A stretch of 64,000 nucleotides of DNA from Aphrophora alni. Its lineage: Eukaryota > Arthropoda > Insecta > Hemiptera > Aphrophoridae. The stretch lies in contig OY740766.1 of assembly GCA_963513935.1 (NCBI GenBank), positions 8,215,000-8,278,999 on the forward strand. The letters are read 5' to 3'. A model generated the notes under the pieces. That model ran no database searches, was not told where the DNA came from, and worked only from the letters and a program-made list of their open reading frames with translations. The position numbers were made by a program, and so were the translations under genes. This document shows, piece after piece, positions 1-10,805 of this stretch (its first letter is position 1; every line of letters starts with the position of its first letter).

Positions 1-290
1 GAAGCTGTTACTCTTCCTTGCATGTATTGTGATTGAAATTTTACTATATATCAAACGTAACTGTACAGAATAAGGACATTCACAATTAATTGTGGCACCA
101 GATGAGGATGTAACTATAGTGTTAGACAGCACAGGTTAATTCGTACACTAAAGTTCCTTCTCAAGCAGGTGTAAAATTGGCTAATACTATAAAAACTATG
201 AAAAATACAGGACTTTTAGACAACTTCTATAGTCTGGATCCTATTCTATCGAGGAGTTCCTGAACCATTAGTTTGTTGCTTCGATGTTTT
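1..290 (+). pseudogene. CR1-like LINE ORF2 C-terminal relic
   Basis: Read across frames, this stretch gives pieces of the C-terminal tail of a CR1-type reverse transcriptase: a TLPCMY-like segment at 10-30, PSQAGVKL at about 152-176, and YSIEEFLNH at about 240-266. The same ordered motifs (SLYI, PSQAGVRL, NKLP, FYS.EE) are seen in the copy at 3655-3995, which supports a shared family. Several frameshifts and stops make it non-functional. The 5' part lies outside the window. The clade is inferred from tail motifs only. Confidence 0.5.
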
Positions 291-409
291 TAGATGTATT
301 TGTATTTTTTAAACTGAACCATTTTTTTCCATAATTTAGTTTTATTATTATTATTATTATTATTATTTATTATATTATATTTATTATTATTATTAATTGT
401 ATAGTACCG

Positions 410-464
<55 letters not shown>

Positions 465-1430
465 ATAGGTTATGTTTTGTTGTGTGTAATATTTTTCACT
501 ATGTTATTATTTATTGTACATTAATAGCATGTTGTGAAATAACTTATATTTCTAAATTTTTATTATAAGATTATTATAACCTGAGCCATGATTTTTTTTA
601 AATTATTTATTTATAATTTAGTTTTAACATTATTATTAATTGTATATAACCGTACTGTACATATTGTTTATTAAATGTGTTTTAGGTTATGTTTTGTTGT
701 GTGTAATATTGTCCGCTATGTTATTATTTATTGTACACTAATACAATGTGTAATCTCTTATATTTCTAATTTTTGACATTATAATATTACTATAACCTGA
801 GCCATTTTTTTAAAAATAATTTATTTATAATTTAGTTTTAATATTACTATTAATTGTATATAACCGTACTGTACATACTGTTTATTAAATGTATTTTAAG
901 TTATGTTTTGTTGTGTGTAATATTGTCCGCTATGTTATTATTTATTGTACACTAATACAATGTGTAATCTCTTATTATTCTAATTTTTGACATTATAAGA
1001 TTATTATAACCTGAGCCATGATTTTTTTAAAATTATTTATTCATAATTTTTTTTAATATTACTATTAATTGTATATAACCGTACTGTACATATTGTTTAT
1101 TAAATGTGTTTTAGGTTATGTTTTGTTGTGTGTAATATTGTCCGCTATGTTATTATTTATTGTACACTAATACAATGTGTAATCTCTTATATTTCTAATT
1201 TTCGACATTATAAGATTATTATAAACTAAGCCAAGATTTTTAAAATTATTTATTTATAATTTAGTTTTAATATTACTATTAATTGTATATAACCGTACTG
1301 TAGGTATTGTTTATTAAATGTGTTTTAGGTTATGTTTTGTTGTGTGTAATATTGTCCGCTATGTTATTATTTATCGCACATTAATAGCATGTGTAATCCC
1401 TTATATTTCTAATTTTTATATAATTTATAA
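275..1430. repeat. ~215-bp tandem repeat, about 5 copies
   Basis: The phrase TTATGTTTTGTTGTGTGTAA starts at 470, 687, 901, 1116 and 1330, giving periods of 217, 214, 215 and 214 bp. Each unit also carries ACCGTACTGTA and an AATTTAGTTTTAATATTA block. The first unit is expanded by simple ATT (345-395) and TA (412-461) runs. Copies 2-5 are very similar. The array directly follows the CR1-like tail, so it may be a tandemly repeated 3' end, but this is only inference. Confidence 0.85.
412..461. repeat. (TA)n microsatellite
   Basis: About 50 bp of uninterrupted TA dinucleotides inside the first unit of the 215-bp tandem array. Confidence 0.95.
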
Positions 1431-1457
1431 TTTGATATATTTTAAATAATATTATAA

Positions 1458-1520
1458 GTGAAAAATATATGACATAGACTGGGGATAAAACTCAGGACCA
1501 TTGAATTTACGCGCCAATGC
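1458..1520 (-). repeat. tRNA-like SINE segment, inverted partner
   Basis: On the minus strand this reads a tRNA-like stretch with a B-box-like core (GGTCCTGAGTTTTATCCCCA), followed by GTCTATGTCATATATTTT. The plus-strand partner at 1651-1725 has the same order: TGGCG, then GGTCCTGGGTTTAATTCACA, then GTCTATGTCGTATATTTT. B-box homology to tRNA genes suggests a tRNA-derived SINE. No convincing A box or complete cloverleaf was found. Confidence 0.45.
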
Positions 1521-1650
1521 TTGTTTTGCCGCAATTTTCGATCAATCATATTAATTACTTCGTTAGAACCGACAATGAAATTAATATCTACTCAACTTGC
1601 AGCCTCTACGTATGTATTTATTTATTGATTTCAAATTTTAAATTTAACGC

Positions 1651-1725
1651 TTATACGCAATGGCGTATAAGCCAAAGGTCCTGGGTTTAATTCACAGTCT
1701 ATGTCGTATATTTTCCAGGTGAAAT
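1651..1725 (+). repeat. tRNA-like SINE segment
   Basis: Plus-strand partner of the copy at 1458-1520, head to head with about 130 bp between them. It contains GCAATGGCGTATAAGCC, a B-box-like GGTCCTGGGTTTAATTCACA and the shared tail GTCTATGTCGTATATTTT. It could be a tRNA-derived SINE or one end of a palindromic element. Confidence 0.45.
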
Positions 1726-1730
1726 ATTAT

Positions 1731-2929
1731 TTAATTTTAATACTAGCTTGTATAAAAAGCGTATAAACGTTAAAATCGAAAATTCTATGTCATGGCCCCT
1801 GGATAATAAATTGAAATGAAAGTAATTAGACACTACTGTCTAGGTAACATGAGATGGAGCTCCACACTATTTTGCTGTGTTATCTTTATTGTGTACCCAC
1901 CCCCTTAACATTCACATTTCACTTCAACCAATCTCTTCACGGCGTTGTATATTTTCAAAGCGACACAAGTGTTTCGGAGCTACATATTAATATTATTACA
2001 GGGGTTTGAGACAGATTTTTATAGAAACATACTGTTTAATAACGTGCGTCGATTAAACCCCATTAAAACATCCCCACTTACCAATTTGTTTCCGTTGCTG
2101 CGGAACATTTCTTTTTTTATTCAGGAAAACTGTAACAAAGAAATATTATTAATTAGCTTTTTATTTTATTACAAAGCGAAGCCCACTGTGTGCATAGTTT
2201 TAGTTTTGTTCATAAAACAAAGAGAACGATTATGACGTCATAGAAAATAAGCTACAGAAACGTAAGATCTTACTTTTAACTTCAGTTTGAAATTGAAAAA
2301 TTTTAATAATAATTTGTAGAAACAGGAAATCATCGCAACACTTTATATTTTTAACTATTTCAGCTTAAAGTAATGTTTTCCCTCATAATCGTATTTAAAT
2401 ATCATTAGATAATGTTCATTTTTACAAATAAGAGTTTGTCAACAAATGACCGACTATTAATCTTTACATTTCTATAAGAAAGTTGTAAGAAAACAACGTG
2501 TTCGTGAAATATCATAACAAATTTATACTAGATTAAGTAAACATGACAGAAGTTGACAGTTGAGTTTTGAAGAATATAGTTTTTCCAACCATTTAAAACA
2601 CACAACTTAACAGATTTAATTCTAATTTAGATTAGATTTTCCGTGTTAGAGTGAAATTGATTGAAATGTTAGAAATTAAGTGAATAAAGATTCTACTTTA
2701 CTATTAAATGAACAATTAGATTTACGTAACTCGCATCTCCTTCAACCCTTGACCAGGACCTTGAAACACCTAAACTAAATAACGGTGTTATGTAATATCG
2801 TTGATTTCTTTAATCTGTTTTAAATTACGTAAGCGAAAGTTGGTACTGTATTGCCAAAAATTAGATCGGTATGGTTGAAATAAATTTGTGGAAAATACTT
2901 TCTTCTTACTTCTTGGAACATCGTCCGGT
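1731..2929. other. AT-rich stretch, no gene seen
   Basis: No coding signature, repeat or conserved motif was recognised. The 96-codon open frame at 1945-2235 has no recognisable domain and the composition of the surrounding DNA. Confidence 0.5.
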
Positions 2930-3545
2930 ATCAAGTGATTCCGATATTTCCTCCACCAATGCCCATATTTTATTCTTGTTCAATATATTTAAATTGTTCT
3001 TCTCCCCCATTTCTCTTGGAAGCGATTGAAACTAACGTTCCAGCAAGATGTATTCCAGAGTCTCCATTTCCTGCACACAGCTTTAGCAAATAAACGAGTC
3101 TCTTTGACAGAAATTATGAAGATAGTTGTCGGAAACAAAAGTGCCTACTCTGGCCCTTGAAAAAAAAAATGTCACTGTAGCTATCGGTACGTTCAGTTTA
3201 ACTTGTGGAGTCTGCTGGCTTCAGATAACAGTCTCCCTGTATCTCCAGTTTTCCAACTTCAAGCCATTCTGTTCGTAGCCTGTTGGATTCTGTTGACTAG
3301 GTACACAAGTCTGAAACTTGCACCCTGCCTTGCTGGCTTGGTTATTGCCATCTATTCCACATCTTGTTAATTGATATATTTTTTCCTTTTTAAAGAGGTG
3401 AAACAACAAGATCTTCAATTGCGAAATGAGTATTCGTTGGGCTTTATATTCCTCAAAGAAGCCATGAATGACTTTAAGTCTGTAAGAATACAAATTTCTC
3501 TCTCTGCTATTTGCAGGATATAGCTGCTTTTATACTAAGAATTTT
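2930..3545 (-). pseudogene. RNase H/zinc-knuckle LINE ORF2 C-terminal relic
   Basis: Minus-strand frames give, in order, an RNase H segment with ILTD-like and KS residues followed by LRNIKPNEYS (3500-3440), then CGIDGN..A.KAG (about 3360-3330; compare the GHxGIxGNEKAD motif of RNase H), then CVQEMETLEYILLE (about 3080-3040; compare the C..C....ETxEHIL..C knuckle), then NKIWALVEEI near the end. This order is typical of I/LOA-type non-LTR retrotransposons. Several frameshifts and stops are present and the catalytic aspartate after GN is lost. It differs from the LOA element at 39.7 kb, so it is a separate, older family. RT and endonuclease are absent. Confidence 0.6.
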
Positions 3546-3654
3546 GAAATTATACTCCAATCTTACTAACAGCTTACTATGGTCTTGTATATCCATATCT
3601 GTGGAATTCTTCTTTGAGAAGATTCGTCAGTTCGAAATATGCAAAGGGTTTTTG

Positions 3655-3995
3655 TCTTTCAAAAAAAAACTATAAGGGTTATGGCAGGTTTAAAGTAGGG
3701 TGAATCTTGTAGGGTTGCGTTTAAAGGTCAATATATATACTTGAGGTGATACTCTACTTTAAATTCAAATGTGCTCATATCTAAAATAAAGATATACACA
3801 GTTATAGTACCAGGCAAGCTAATAATTATCATACTAGACATCACACACTGAATCTATACAGCAAACTTCCTTCCCAAGCTGGTGTTAGACTGATAAACAA
3901 GCTCCCACAGAGCATTAAAAAACTTACAGGATATTTTACCATTTAAATACCACCTTAGACAGCTACTGTTGTCTAGATCTTTCTACTCTGAGGAG
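3655..3995 (+). pseudogene. CR1-like LINE ORF2 C-terminal relic
   Basis: Across frames this reads RVMAGLK.GESCRVAFKG at about 3675-3730, an EVILYFKFKCAH segment at 3745-3780, then NLYSKLPSQAGVRLINKLPQ from about 3853 and a degenerate FYS/EEYC end near 3985. This is the post-RT tail of CR1/jockey-group LINEs (xxIRIIxGxxxRESCRxLFKxL ... SxxGVKLxNKLPxxIK). It is multiply frameshifted and lacks RT, and belongs to the same family as the fragment at 1-290. Confidence is fair for a LINE tail and low for the exact clade. Confidence 0.6.
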
Positions 3996-4479
3996 TACTG
4001 TGTACTGTAGCCGGCCACATGTTGGATCATGGATATGTTCTCCAATTTTAATAGCAATTAAACACATTGTTGGGGTCTATGATTATTTTATATTGTTAAA
4101 TTTATAAACACGTCTATATAAATTATGTTTTTAATTAAATTCAATTATTATTACAGAAAGGAAGCTGTGGCATCAATAAATTCCTATTTGTAACTTCACA
4201 CAATAGAATTTGTAACCTACAAACATTTCAGTTGTCGGAATTTCAGGGGGGGGGGAAACGCAATATCTAGAAAATCTCTAAAAATAAGGAAACATCTCTG
4301 AAACAATACTTGCCATTGTTCATAAATAAAGTATTTTAAAAGAAAACATTTCACAACAAATAGATCTTAAACTTCTTCTGAAGAGCATTGTCCTGCCTAA
4401 AATACAAGTGTCTAAATAAACAGTCTTTGTTTTAAAAAAGTGTTTCGTGTTTTAGATGAAACAAAAAGCAGTGGAAGTG
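3996..4479. other. AT-rich stretch, no gene seen
   Basis: Possible 3' UTR of the preceding LINE relic. It contains a G9 run at 4247-4255. No other structure was recognised. Confidence 0.4.
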
Positions 4480-4507
4480 ATGTGGTGTAACGTTTTAATT
4501 GGTCCCT

Positions 4508-4548
4508 TCCCTGATGGCGCGCGCGTGCGCAGTGACTTCCGTCAGGTG
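4508..4548. promoter_or_regulatory. CpG-dense patch, possible promoter remnant
   Basis: ATGGCGCGCGCGTGCGCAGTGAC is embedded in AT-rich DNA; the GCGCGTGCGCA core resembles the GCGCATGCGC type of site bound by NRF-1/EWG factors. A retrotransposon 5' UTR fragment is equally possible, because a jockey-like RT relic follows 370 bp downstream. Confidence 0.2.
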
Positions 4549-4879
4549 ACATCGTACACCCAAGAACAATTGAATTAGCGACTTATTAGAGACATAATAA
4601 TTAATCTGAAAAACAATCCATTGTTAGCAAATAAATTTATCTTCAGTAATGACGGGGAAGAAATGCCTGAGATGTATGAGTTAAAACGTAATTGATTATT
4701 TTCAAGGTTTATTTTGTGTTTATTATAATTATCCGTCATATCCTTGTGTAAAGGACACCATATTTTATTTATTAAATAGCACGATCATTATATGGTGATA
4801 TTTGGAATACTGTTTCTAAGATTAGGCGATGGGACTAGCTCATCATAGCTGTGCTTCTACTGAATGTTATAATTCTTCT

Positions 4880-5380
4880 CTTAAAAGTGTCCAACAAGAC
4901 TTATCAACAAAACTTTCTCTACACTGAACAAGCGTACGACGCGAGCAGTTCGGCTATCACAGTGAGGACTCTACAATACTTCAACTAATTCTAGTCACAT
5001 CAGTTCATACCTCCACTCTACTGCTGTATTCCTGAACATCAGCAAAGCCTTTAACAAGGTACGGTAGGTAAAGATAGTTCTAGATTTCCGTTAAAGATAT
5101 GCTGTCCCATGAAGGCTCTAGTTCCCCAAGGATCAGTCCTTGCCTCATTGTTCTACCTTCTGAATACTAACAACATGCTTGTTTTTCAGTTATCTTTCTC
5201 CGACGATGTCATGTTCTATTATACGTCAGCTAATCTCAAGTTGTGCTGTAAATATCATCCACACCGATTGAGCCATGTCTTTGTAAATGGATAACACCTG
5301 TAAATAAAAACAAAACTGAAGCCATACAATGCATTACCAAATTACCCAAAAAACCTTCATAACGTTGCCTCAACAGATCT
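4880..5380 (+). pseudogene. jockey-like reverse transcriptase relic
   Basis: Frames give HSTAVFLNISKAFNKV at about 5015-5060 (RT motif A, usually LDxxKAFDxVW), VPQGSVLASLFYLL at 5115-5165 (motif B, GVPQGSVLGPLLY), LSFSDDVMFYYTS at 5188-5230 (motif C, xxxFADDTxxY) and a NKNKTEAIQ-like segment near 5300 (compare NPxKTEAV). Order and spacing fit a jockey-clade LINE. The usual sequence between motifs A and B is mostly deleted and there are several frameshifts, so it is dead. No endonuclease is seen upstream. Confidence 0.7.
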
Positions 5381-5464
5381 CCCCCCCCTTTTTGTGTTGT
5401 TGTTATTCAAAGGCGAAAAATATTTCACTCGTTATCGCCTTACAAAAAAGGAAGTAAAAAACAT

Positions 5465-5610
5465 AAAATAAAGACCTCACCCTGGAGTACTCCAATAGCG
5501 TCAGTGTCGGAAAAGAACAAGAGACCTGATAGGGAAAACGAAAGAGATGGATCTAATCCAAAACGTAATGAAAAAATGTGGACAACTTATTGGTGCGGTT
5601 GAAATGTTAC
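5465..5610 (+). repeat. dispersed degenerate repeat R1, copy 1
   Basis: CTCCAATAGCGTCAGTGTCGG, then GAACAAGAG, CCTGATAGGGAAA and GGATCTAATCCAAAACG match in order the stretches at 24545-24690 and 36165-36305. The three copies lie in the same orientation and are moderately diverged. It may be a relic coding segment; no family was recognised. Confidence 0.45.
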
Positions 5611-6050
5611 AGAAGTTAAGTGCTAGTCACCCCAAACCAAGGCGGAACTGCATATGGCGAGGGTTAAGTGAGAGCATAGTCATAACATACGAACTTTGGA
5701 TACGAAAGCCACCTCCAGTTTTAATAAGCCTTACCTATCATACGGGGCTGTATATTATTTCCCTAGCTAACAACGGCGACTTTGTGGAACTTCCAAAAGA
5801 CAACACGGGGAGTGACAACAAATGAAGGTGGAGCAAACTAAGGTTTTACCTAACTCCATGGAGAACCGACCCAACTTGCAATTGAAAAAGTTCTCAAACA
5901 CTAGTAGAAATGAGCACAAGAGTCTTTCAGGAGCCCAAAAGCTCAAACTGAAAGAAGAGGAACTGAAGGGGCTTCCGATAAAACGGCCAGGTGGGTTCTG
6001 AGACAACACCAGCAAAGATGGGATCGTCTAGAGATCGATCACAATATTAG
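5547..6050 (+). other. unassigned, possibly LINE ORF1 debris
   Basis: A 92-codon open frame (5547-5825) with no recognised domain begins inside repeat R1. Downstream, about 5910-5995 reads SGAQKLKLKEEELKGLPIKR, which resembles the basic SGAQRRKxRK segment found near the N-terminus of DUF4780-type ORF1 proteins of LOA-group LINEs. Frameshifts separate the pieces. It may be ORF1 debris related to the RT relic upstream, but this is weak. Confidence 0.25.
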
Positions 6051-6214
6051 CAGGAACCATTTTGTATTCCAAATTCCAAAATAAAACAGGTCCGCTTATT
6101 TTCCAGTCTCAATGAAATATTGCTTACTATTATTAGTGCACATGCTTTCAAATTGTTATTAGTCTATTACTTCATTCAGTTTAAAAGTATTATAGACACA
6201 GAATGTCTACATTG

Positions 6215-7521
6215 TTGCCCTTCAAACATCATTAAAGAAAGGTAACAGATATGAATAGACATTAACACCGGTATAACGTACGATGTGCCACCACGAACTC
6301 CTACCATCCTATAAAGAAATGTATTGCCCTTCAAACATCATTAAAGAAAGGTAACAGAGATGAAGAGACATTAACACCGGTATAACGTACGATGTGCCAC
6401 CACGAACTCCTACCATCCTATAAAGAAATGTATTGCCCTTCAAACATCATTAAAGAAAGGTAACATAGATGAAGAGACATTAACACCGGTATAACGTACG
6501 ATGTGCCACCACGAACTCCTACCATCCTATAAAGAAATGTATTGCCCTTCAAACATCATTAAAGAAAGGTAACAGAGATGAAGAGACATTAACACCGGTA
6601 TAACGTACGATGTGCCACCACGAACTCCTACCATCCTATAAAGAAATGTATTGCCCTTCAAACATCATTAAGGAAAGGTAACAGAGATGAATAGACATTA
6701 ACACCGGTATAACGTACGATGTGCCACCACGAACTCCTACCATCCTATAAAGAAATGTATTGCCCTTCAAACATCATTAAAGAAAGGTAACAGAGATGAA
6801 TTACATTAACACCGGTATAACGTACGATGTGCCACCACGAACTCCTACCATCCTATAAAGAAATGTATTGCCCTTCAAACATCATTAAAGAAAGGTAACA
6901 GAGATGAAGAGACATTAACACCGGTATAACGTACGATGTGCCACCACGAACTCCTACCATCCTATAAAGAAATGTATTGCCCTTCAAACATCATTAAAGA
7001 AAGGTAACAGAGATGAATAGACATTAACACCGGTATAACGTACGATGTGCCACCACGAACTCCTACCATCCTATAAAGAAATGTATTGCCCTTCAAACAT
7101 CATTAAAGAAAGGTAACAGAGATGAAGAGACATTAACACCGGTATAAAGTACGATGTGCCACCACGAACTCCTACCATCCTATAAAGAAATGTATTGCCC
7201 TTCAAACATCATTAAAGAAAGGTAACAGAGATGAAGAGACATTAACACCGGTATAACGTACGATGTGCCACCACGAACTCCTACCATCCTATAAAGAAAT
7301 GTATTGCCCTTCAAACATCATTAAAGAAAGGTAACAGAGATGAAGAGACATTAACACCGGTATAACGTACGATGTGCCACCACGAACTCCTACCATCCTA
7401 TAAAGAAATGTATTGCCCTTCAAACATCATTAAAGAAAGGTAACAGAGATGAATAGACATTAACGCCGGTATAACGTAAAAAGTGCCACCACGAATTCCT
7501 ATCATCCTATAAAGAAATTAC
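6215..7521. repeat. 109-bp satellite, 12 copies
   Basis: TTGCCCTTCAAACATCATTA begins at 6215, 6324, 6433, 6542, 6651, 6760, 6868, 6977, 7086, 7195, 7304 and 7413. The period is 109 bp except one of 108. Internal copies differ by only a few bases (for example GAAGAG versus GAATAG), while the last copy is visibly degraded (CGCCGGTATAACGTAAAAAG). Each unit has the palindrome ACCGGT and the near-palindrome ACGTACGATG. Such homogeneity means recent amplification or gene conversion. No coding potential. Confidence 0.95.
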
Positions 7522-9587
7522 GTATAATAAACTTCAACTGTTTCAAATTTAATAGAAAAGGTTAAATCCAGGTCTTTGGACGATTATGAATCACATTGCT
7601 CATTATCGGCCAAATTACTGCGACCGAAACTCTTTTTCAGTTTTAAAATGTTGATATTTGTGAGATGTGAGACCATTTTGTACAAATAAAGATACAAAAG
7701 TAAGGAGAGCGTCTTTACTTCAGAAATCCTGAAGTACAGAGAGTCCTTTTTAACGTTTTAATAATACTGGTGAAATGTAGCCTTTAAAGGCTACAAACAA
7801 TTCCCAAAAACGTCATTTTAAAACGAAATCATTTAGGTACGAAAGGCCTATAAACAAACCTAATTCATGCATAACAACACATTCCACTTCCCACGGTGAA
7901 CTCAATCGAACATAGTGTGCAGAAATTCTAAATAGAATACATAAATCCAACTGTTATCAGATTGTATGATCCAGGAAGTGACGTCACAGTATTAACTAAT
8001 GTGCATCTATTGGAAACGCACGGGGAGCCAAGCAAAACGCATAATAATATTGGTTCCTGAATAAACTTAAAAAAGTTTGAGAACAACAGTTATTTAATGG
8101 ACAGGTGGTTTGGTTTAGTTACCACGCTTAGGTTTGGTAAATTTCCCGCTAAAATTTATCTAAGATGATCAACATGTTAACTTTTGACTTTAGAACAACT
8201 TGTGGTGTGAAAAGGTAACACAAGCGCTATACTAGGTTCAGTTTATACGATGATATGATAGAATCTGTTGCAAAATGATAACAATATTTTACATTAGTAA
8301 AAATGTACAAGTTAAAAAGTTAAAAGTACTAATAATTTGTGTTTATAATAAAAGTACTAATATATTTACGGCTCAGCATAAAATATAAATCAACTGAAAA
8401 CATGACATGCCACTAAAGGAACATATTTTATATTATATTAGGATTTTTGTGGTATCTTTTTCTACTAACAGTTATGATCTCAGAGTATGTTTACTTCCAT
8501 AGAAAACTGACATTTCGACCCACACAAATAAATGCATGCAATTGATGATATCCCCCCCCTTTCAATCTGTCTTTGCGTAAAAACACAGTAGAGTTTAGAT
8601 AACTGAATGTTACCTAAATGGTAACATATTCGCTTACAAGCTGAAAAAACAAATCAATATATCTTTATAAGTAGGAACACAGTAGGGCTTAGCGGATTAC
8701 CTAACTTATAGCCTAGGATCCCGAGTTTTTATTTTATCTCATCCTAGGTCAAACTAGGTTTAAGTTATTTCAAAGTGAGTGGGTTTATTCAAAACAATGG
8801 ATGTTGAGAATAATATCGTAAATATTTCGCTTGAGATATCACTTACGTGATTATTTCTTTCTCTATTACTGACTTCTTTGCCTAAGTATTTCTCTTGAGA
8901 GATATGTAGGTATAGAAGGGGAAAGGTAGTTATATCGACTTTTGAAGAATTTATACAAAGAGACCACAAATTATTCGACTATACTTCAAAAACTGATTTG
9001 GTAGTATAAAATATACAATAAATTCTTTTTTTCTTTTTTTTTCATTACTGTTGAAACCGATGGTTCTTGGTGGAATTCCATGTTTAAAGATAATAAAACA
9101 CAATTATTTATTTTGTAATATCCACTTTTAATTAGTCTATCCCCCATATTATTTTTACAAAAAAAAAAATTTATGAATATAAACACGATTTTGAGTTTAA
9201 ATGTACACGCATTTTTATTTACATACATTTTTACAAGTTTACCAAAAATAAAGAATTTGTTTCGCATATTTTCAAAATGGCTTCCGTTAAAAATGTATAA
9301 CGTTGAATATCTCGAAAACCGTTAACTTTATAAATAATTTACAAGAGGCAAAACAGTTTCCTTTTTTAATGACAAATAAAATGGTTTTTTTGTAATTTTA
9401 CAGCAGCCCGAAGAATAATCACGTTATCGACAAAAAAACGGAAAACATGATTTCTGGACACTCTGTATAAATACAGAAAAATAGATAGAATAAAACTTGA
9501 ACACAAGATCTTACAAAAAATATGTTTAGATCTCTACAAACTTGTCATTCATAAAAAATACACAGATAAAAAATCAGTAATAAAGGC
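7522..9587. other. AT-rich stretch, minor palindromes and mariner-end debris
   Basis: No gene was recognised. GTAGCCTTTAAAGGCTAC at 7778-7795 is a perfect 18-bp palindrome, and a TGACGTCA octamer lies at 7979-7986. At 9268-9470 a segment (CAAAATGG, then TTGAATATCTCGAAAACCGTTAA) ends in GGACACTCTGTATA, which looks like one end of a decayed mariner-type MITE. The block 9489-9545 resembles a stretch at 34620-34660. Confidence 0.4.
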
Positions 9588-9789
9588 ATATTAAATGTTG
9601 AGCTTGACTTATGAGAAAAACTATACAGTATATCAAACACACAGAACACAATTGTCATAAAAAAAAATACGCCTAAGTATCAGACGCGTTTCAACGACAA
9701 GGTCGTTCCTCTTCAGTGATACACCAGCTACACCAACCAAACTGTTTTTTTTTTACGAGAATTGTGTTCTGTGTGTTTGATATACTGTA
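9588..9789 (-). mobile_element. short Penelope-type element with hammerhead motif, copy A
   Basis: A 29-bp perfect inverted repeat (9625-9653 with 9760-9788) bounds the core, and the left flank from 9588 (CATATTAAATGTTGAGCTTG...) is also shared with copy B at 12398. The core reads, on the minus strand, the hammerhead motif annotated separately. No coding sequence is present. Hammerhead motifs with very short helix III are established features of Penelope-like retroelements, so a PLE-derived repeat is the best explanation. Confidence 0.6.
9677..9722 (-). ncRNA. candidate type I hammerhead ribozyme
   Basis: On the minus strand: helix I strand GTATCA, core CTGAAGA (fits CUGANGA), helix II hairpin AACGAC-CTT-GTCGTT, core GAAA, minimal helix III in ACGCGTC with cleavage after GTC, then helix I strand TGATAC, which pairs perfectly with GTATCA. 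All conserved core bases are present. Two extra Gs precede helix II, so activity is uncertain. A minimal helix III is typical of Penelope-like and retrozyme hammerheads, which are thought to work best as dimers. Confidence 0.65.
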
Positions 9790-9980
9790 GTAATAAAGGC
9801 ATTTTCATTTCTTTTGAGATATTTTTTGGGAGATGGGGACGTACATTATTTAAGGATGGATGTGTGAGCAAGTTTGTGCAAGGTATTCTCTCCTCATCCC
9901 TTAACTCTATAGCGATTGTTGTATAGGTTATTTCTTTAATAATAAAGATTTATTTCCATATTATGTGGTTGTTGTATCGG

Positions 9981-10805
9981 TAAAGGCCGGTTTAGACGCT
10001 ACGATAAATCGGACGACAAAACTGTAACGACAAGTCGGTGCATGCAAGACGGAACGTGTAAACCGCAAATCGTTACGACTTGTCTGAATTGGAGCCAGAT
10101 TGGAAGGTTTGTGCAAAATAGCACAAATATCGTTGGTTTGCAACGACAAGTCGGTGCGTGTAAGCGACAAGTCGATGCATGTAAACGGTGACTCAGTCAT
10201 ATCGTTGTCTTCTTCAGTACCATGTATATTGCCTTGCACGTTTCAGGTATTATTTTGCAGAGCGATGGTTTTGAAATTAGTGTTGTGAATTCCAAGTCTT
10301 TGTAAGTTCTTCCAGTTGCAAGGAATCGTAACGTAGCACTAAGTCTTTCGTGTGGAGATATAGAATTTCTCATTACCGTGTCTTGCCTTTTAATCAAAGG
10401 AGAAACCAAATCCAGTAACTCGTTGTAAGTATCCTCGGTCATCCTCAAGTAGTTCCTCCAATCAGAAGGTTCATTGCTCAATTCTTTTAGTAACTCCATA
10501 TGGGATAACCTCTTTTTCAGTAGCCAATGTCGACTCCACTTACTTCTAGATTTTCTTTTCCTCTTCGCACTTGTTGCCAGACACAATACGTACATAGACC
10601 ACAGCAGTAATTCTTCCATTGCTAGAAAGCACTTCCACAAATCACCTACCACCTACCAAAGAGAGGTTAAAATACCGACTGATTTCAACGATAAGACGGA
10701 ACGTGTAAACGAGGCCGGTTTGAACGTCCAATATCCGACAAGTCGTACCGACTTGTCGTTGCAGTTTTGTCGTCCGATTTATCATAGCGTCTAAACCGGC
10801 CTTAA
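9981..10805. mobile_element. PIF/Harbinger transposon, internally deleted, 819 bp
   Basis: The element spans 9984-10802 and is bounded by a TAA direct duplication (9981-9983 and 10803-10805), the TWA target typical of PIF/Harbinger. The 56-bp terminal inverted repeats (9984-10039 and 10747-10802) start AGGCCGGTTTAGACGCT and differ at two positions. Subterminal copies of CGACAAGTCGGTGC and its inverse recur at 10029, 10145 and 10736, and GACGGAACGTGTAAAC occurs as a direct repeat at both ends (10048 and 10694), likely protein-binding sites. It encodes only the first part of a transposase on the minus strand. Intact TIRs and TSD imply fairly recent insertion, mobilised in trans. Confidence 0.9.
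10197..10619 (-). pseudogene. HARBI1-like transposase, N-terminal part only
   Basis: The open frame runs 10652-10197 on the minus strand (151 codons); the ATG at 10619 (MEELLLWS) is the likelier start. After a basic KRKRKSRSKW segment it reads RHWLLKKR, LLKELSNEPSDWRNYLRM, YNELLDLVSPLIKRQDT, MR.SISPHERLSATLRFLATG, then SLCKIIPETCKAIYMVLK. This is the conserved N-terminal half of the PIF/Harbinger nuclease. The following DDE catalytic domain (usually starting near GAIDGTHI) is deleted, the frame running into the subterminal repeat. No MADF/Myb-like second protein is encoded. It cannot catalyse transposition but could retain partial DNA- or protein-binding ability. Confidence 0.85.

Noticed and set aside
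1945..2235. 96-codon ORF
   Set aside because: No domain, composition like the AT-rich flanks, no promoter or splice context.
5767..6015. 82-codon minus ORF rich in S and F
   Set aside because: Complement of the purine-rich probable ORF1 debris; no domain.
6215..7521. Possible CRISPR-like array
   Set aside because: The 109-bp units are contiguous and almost identical with no variable spacers; it is a satellite in a eukaryotic genome.
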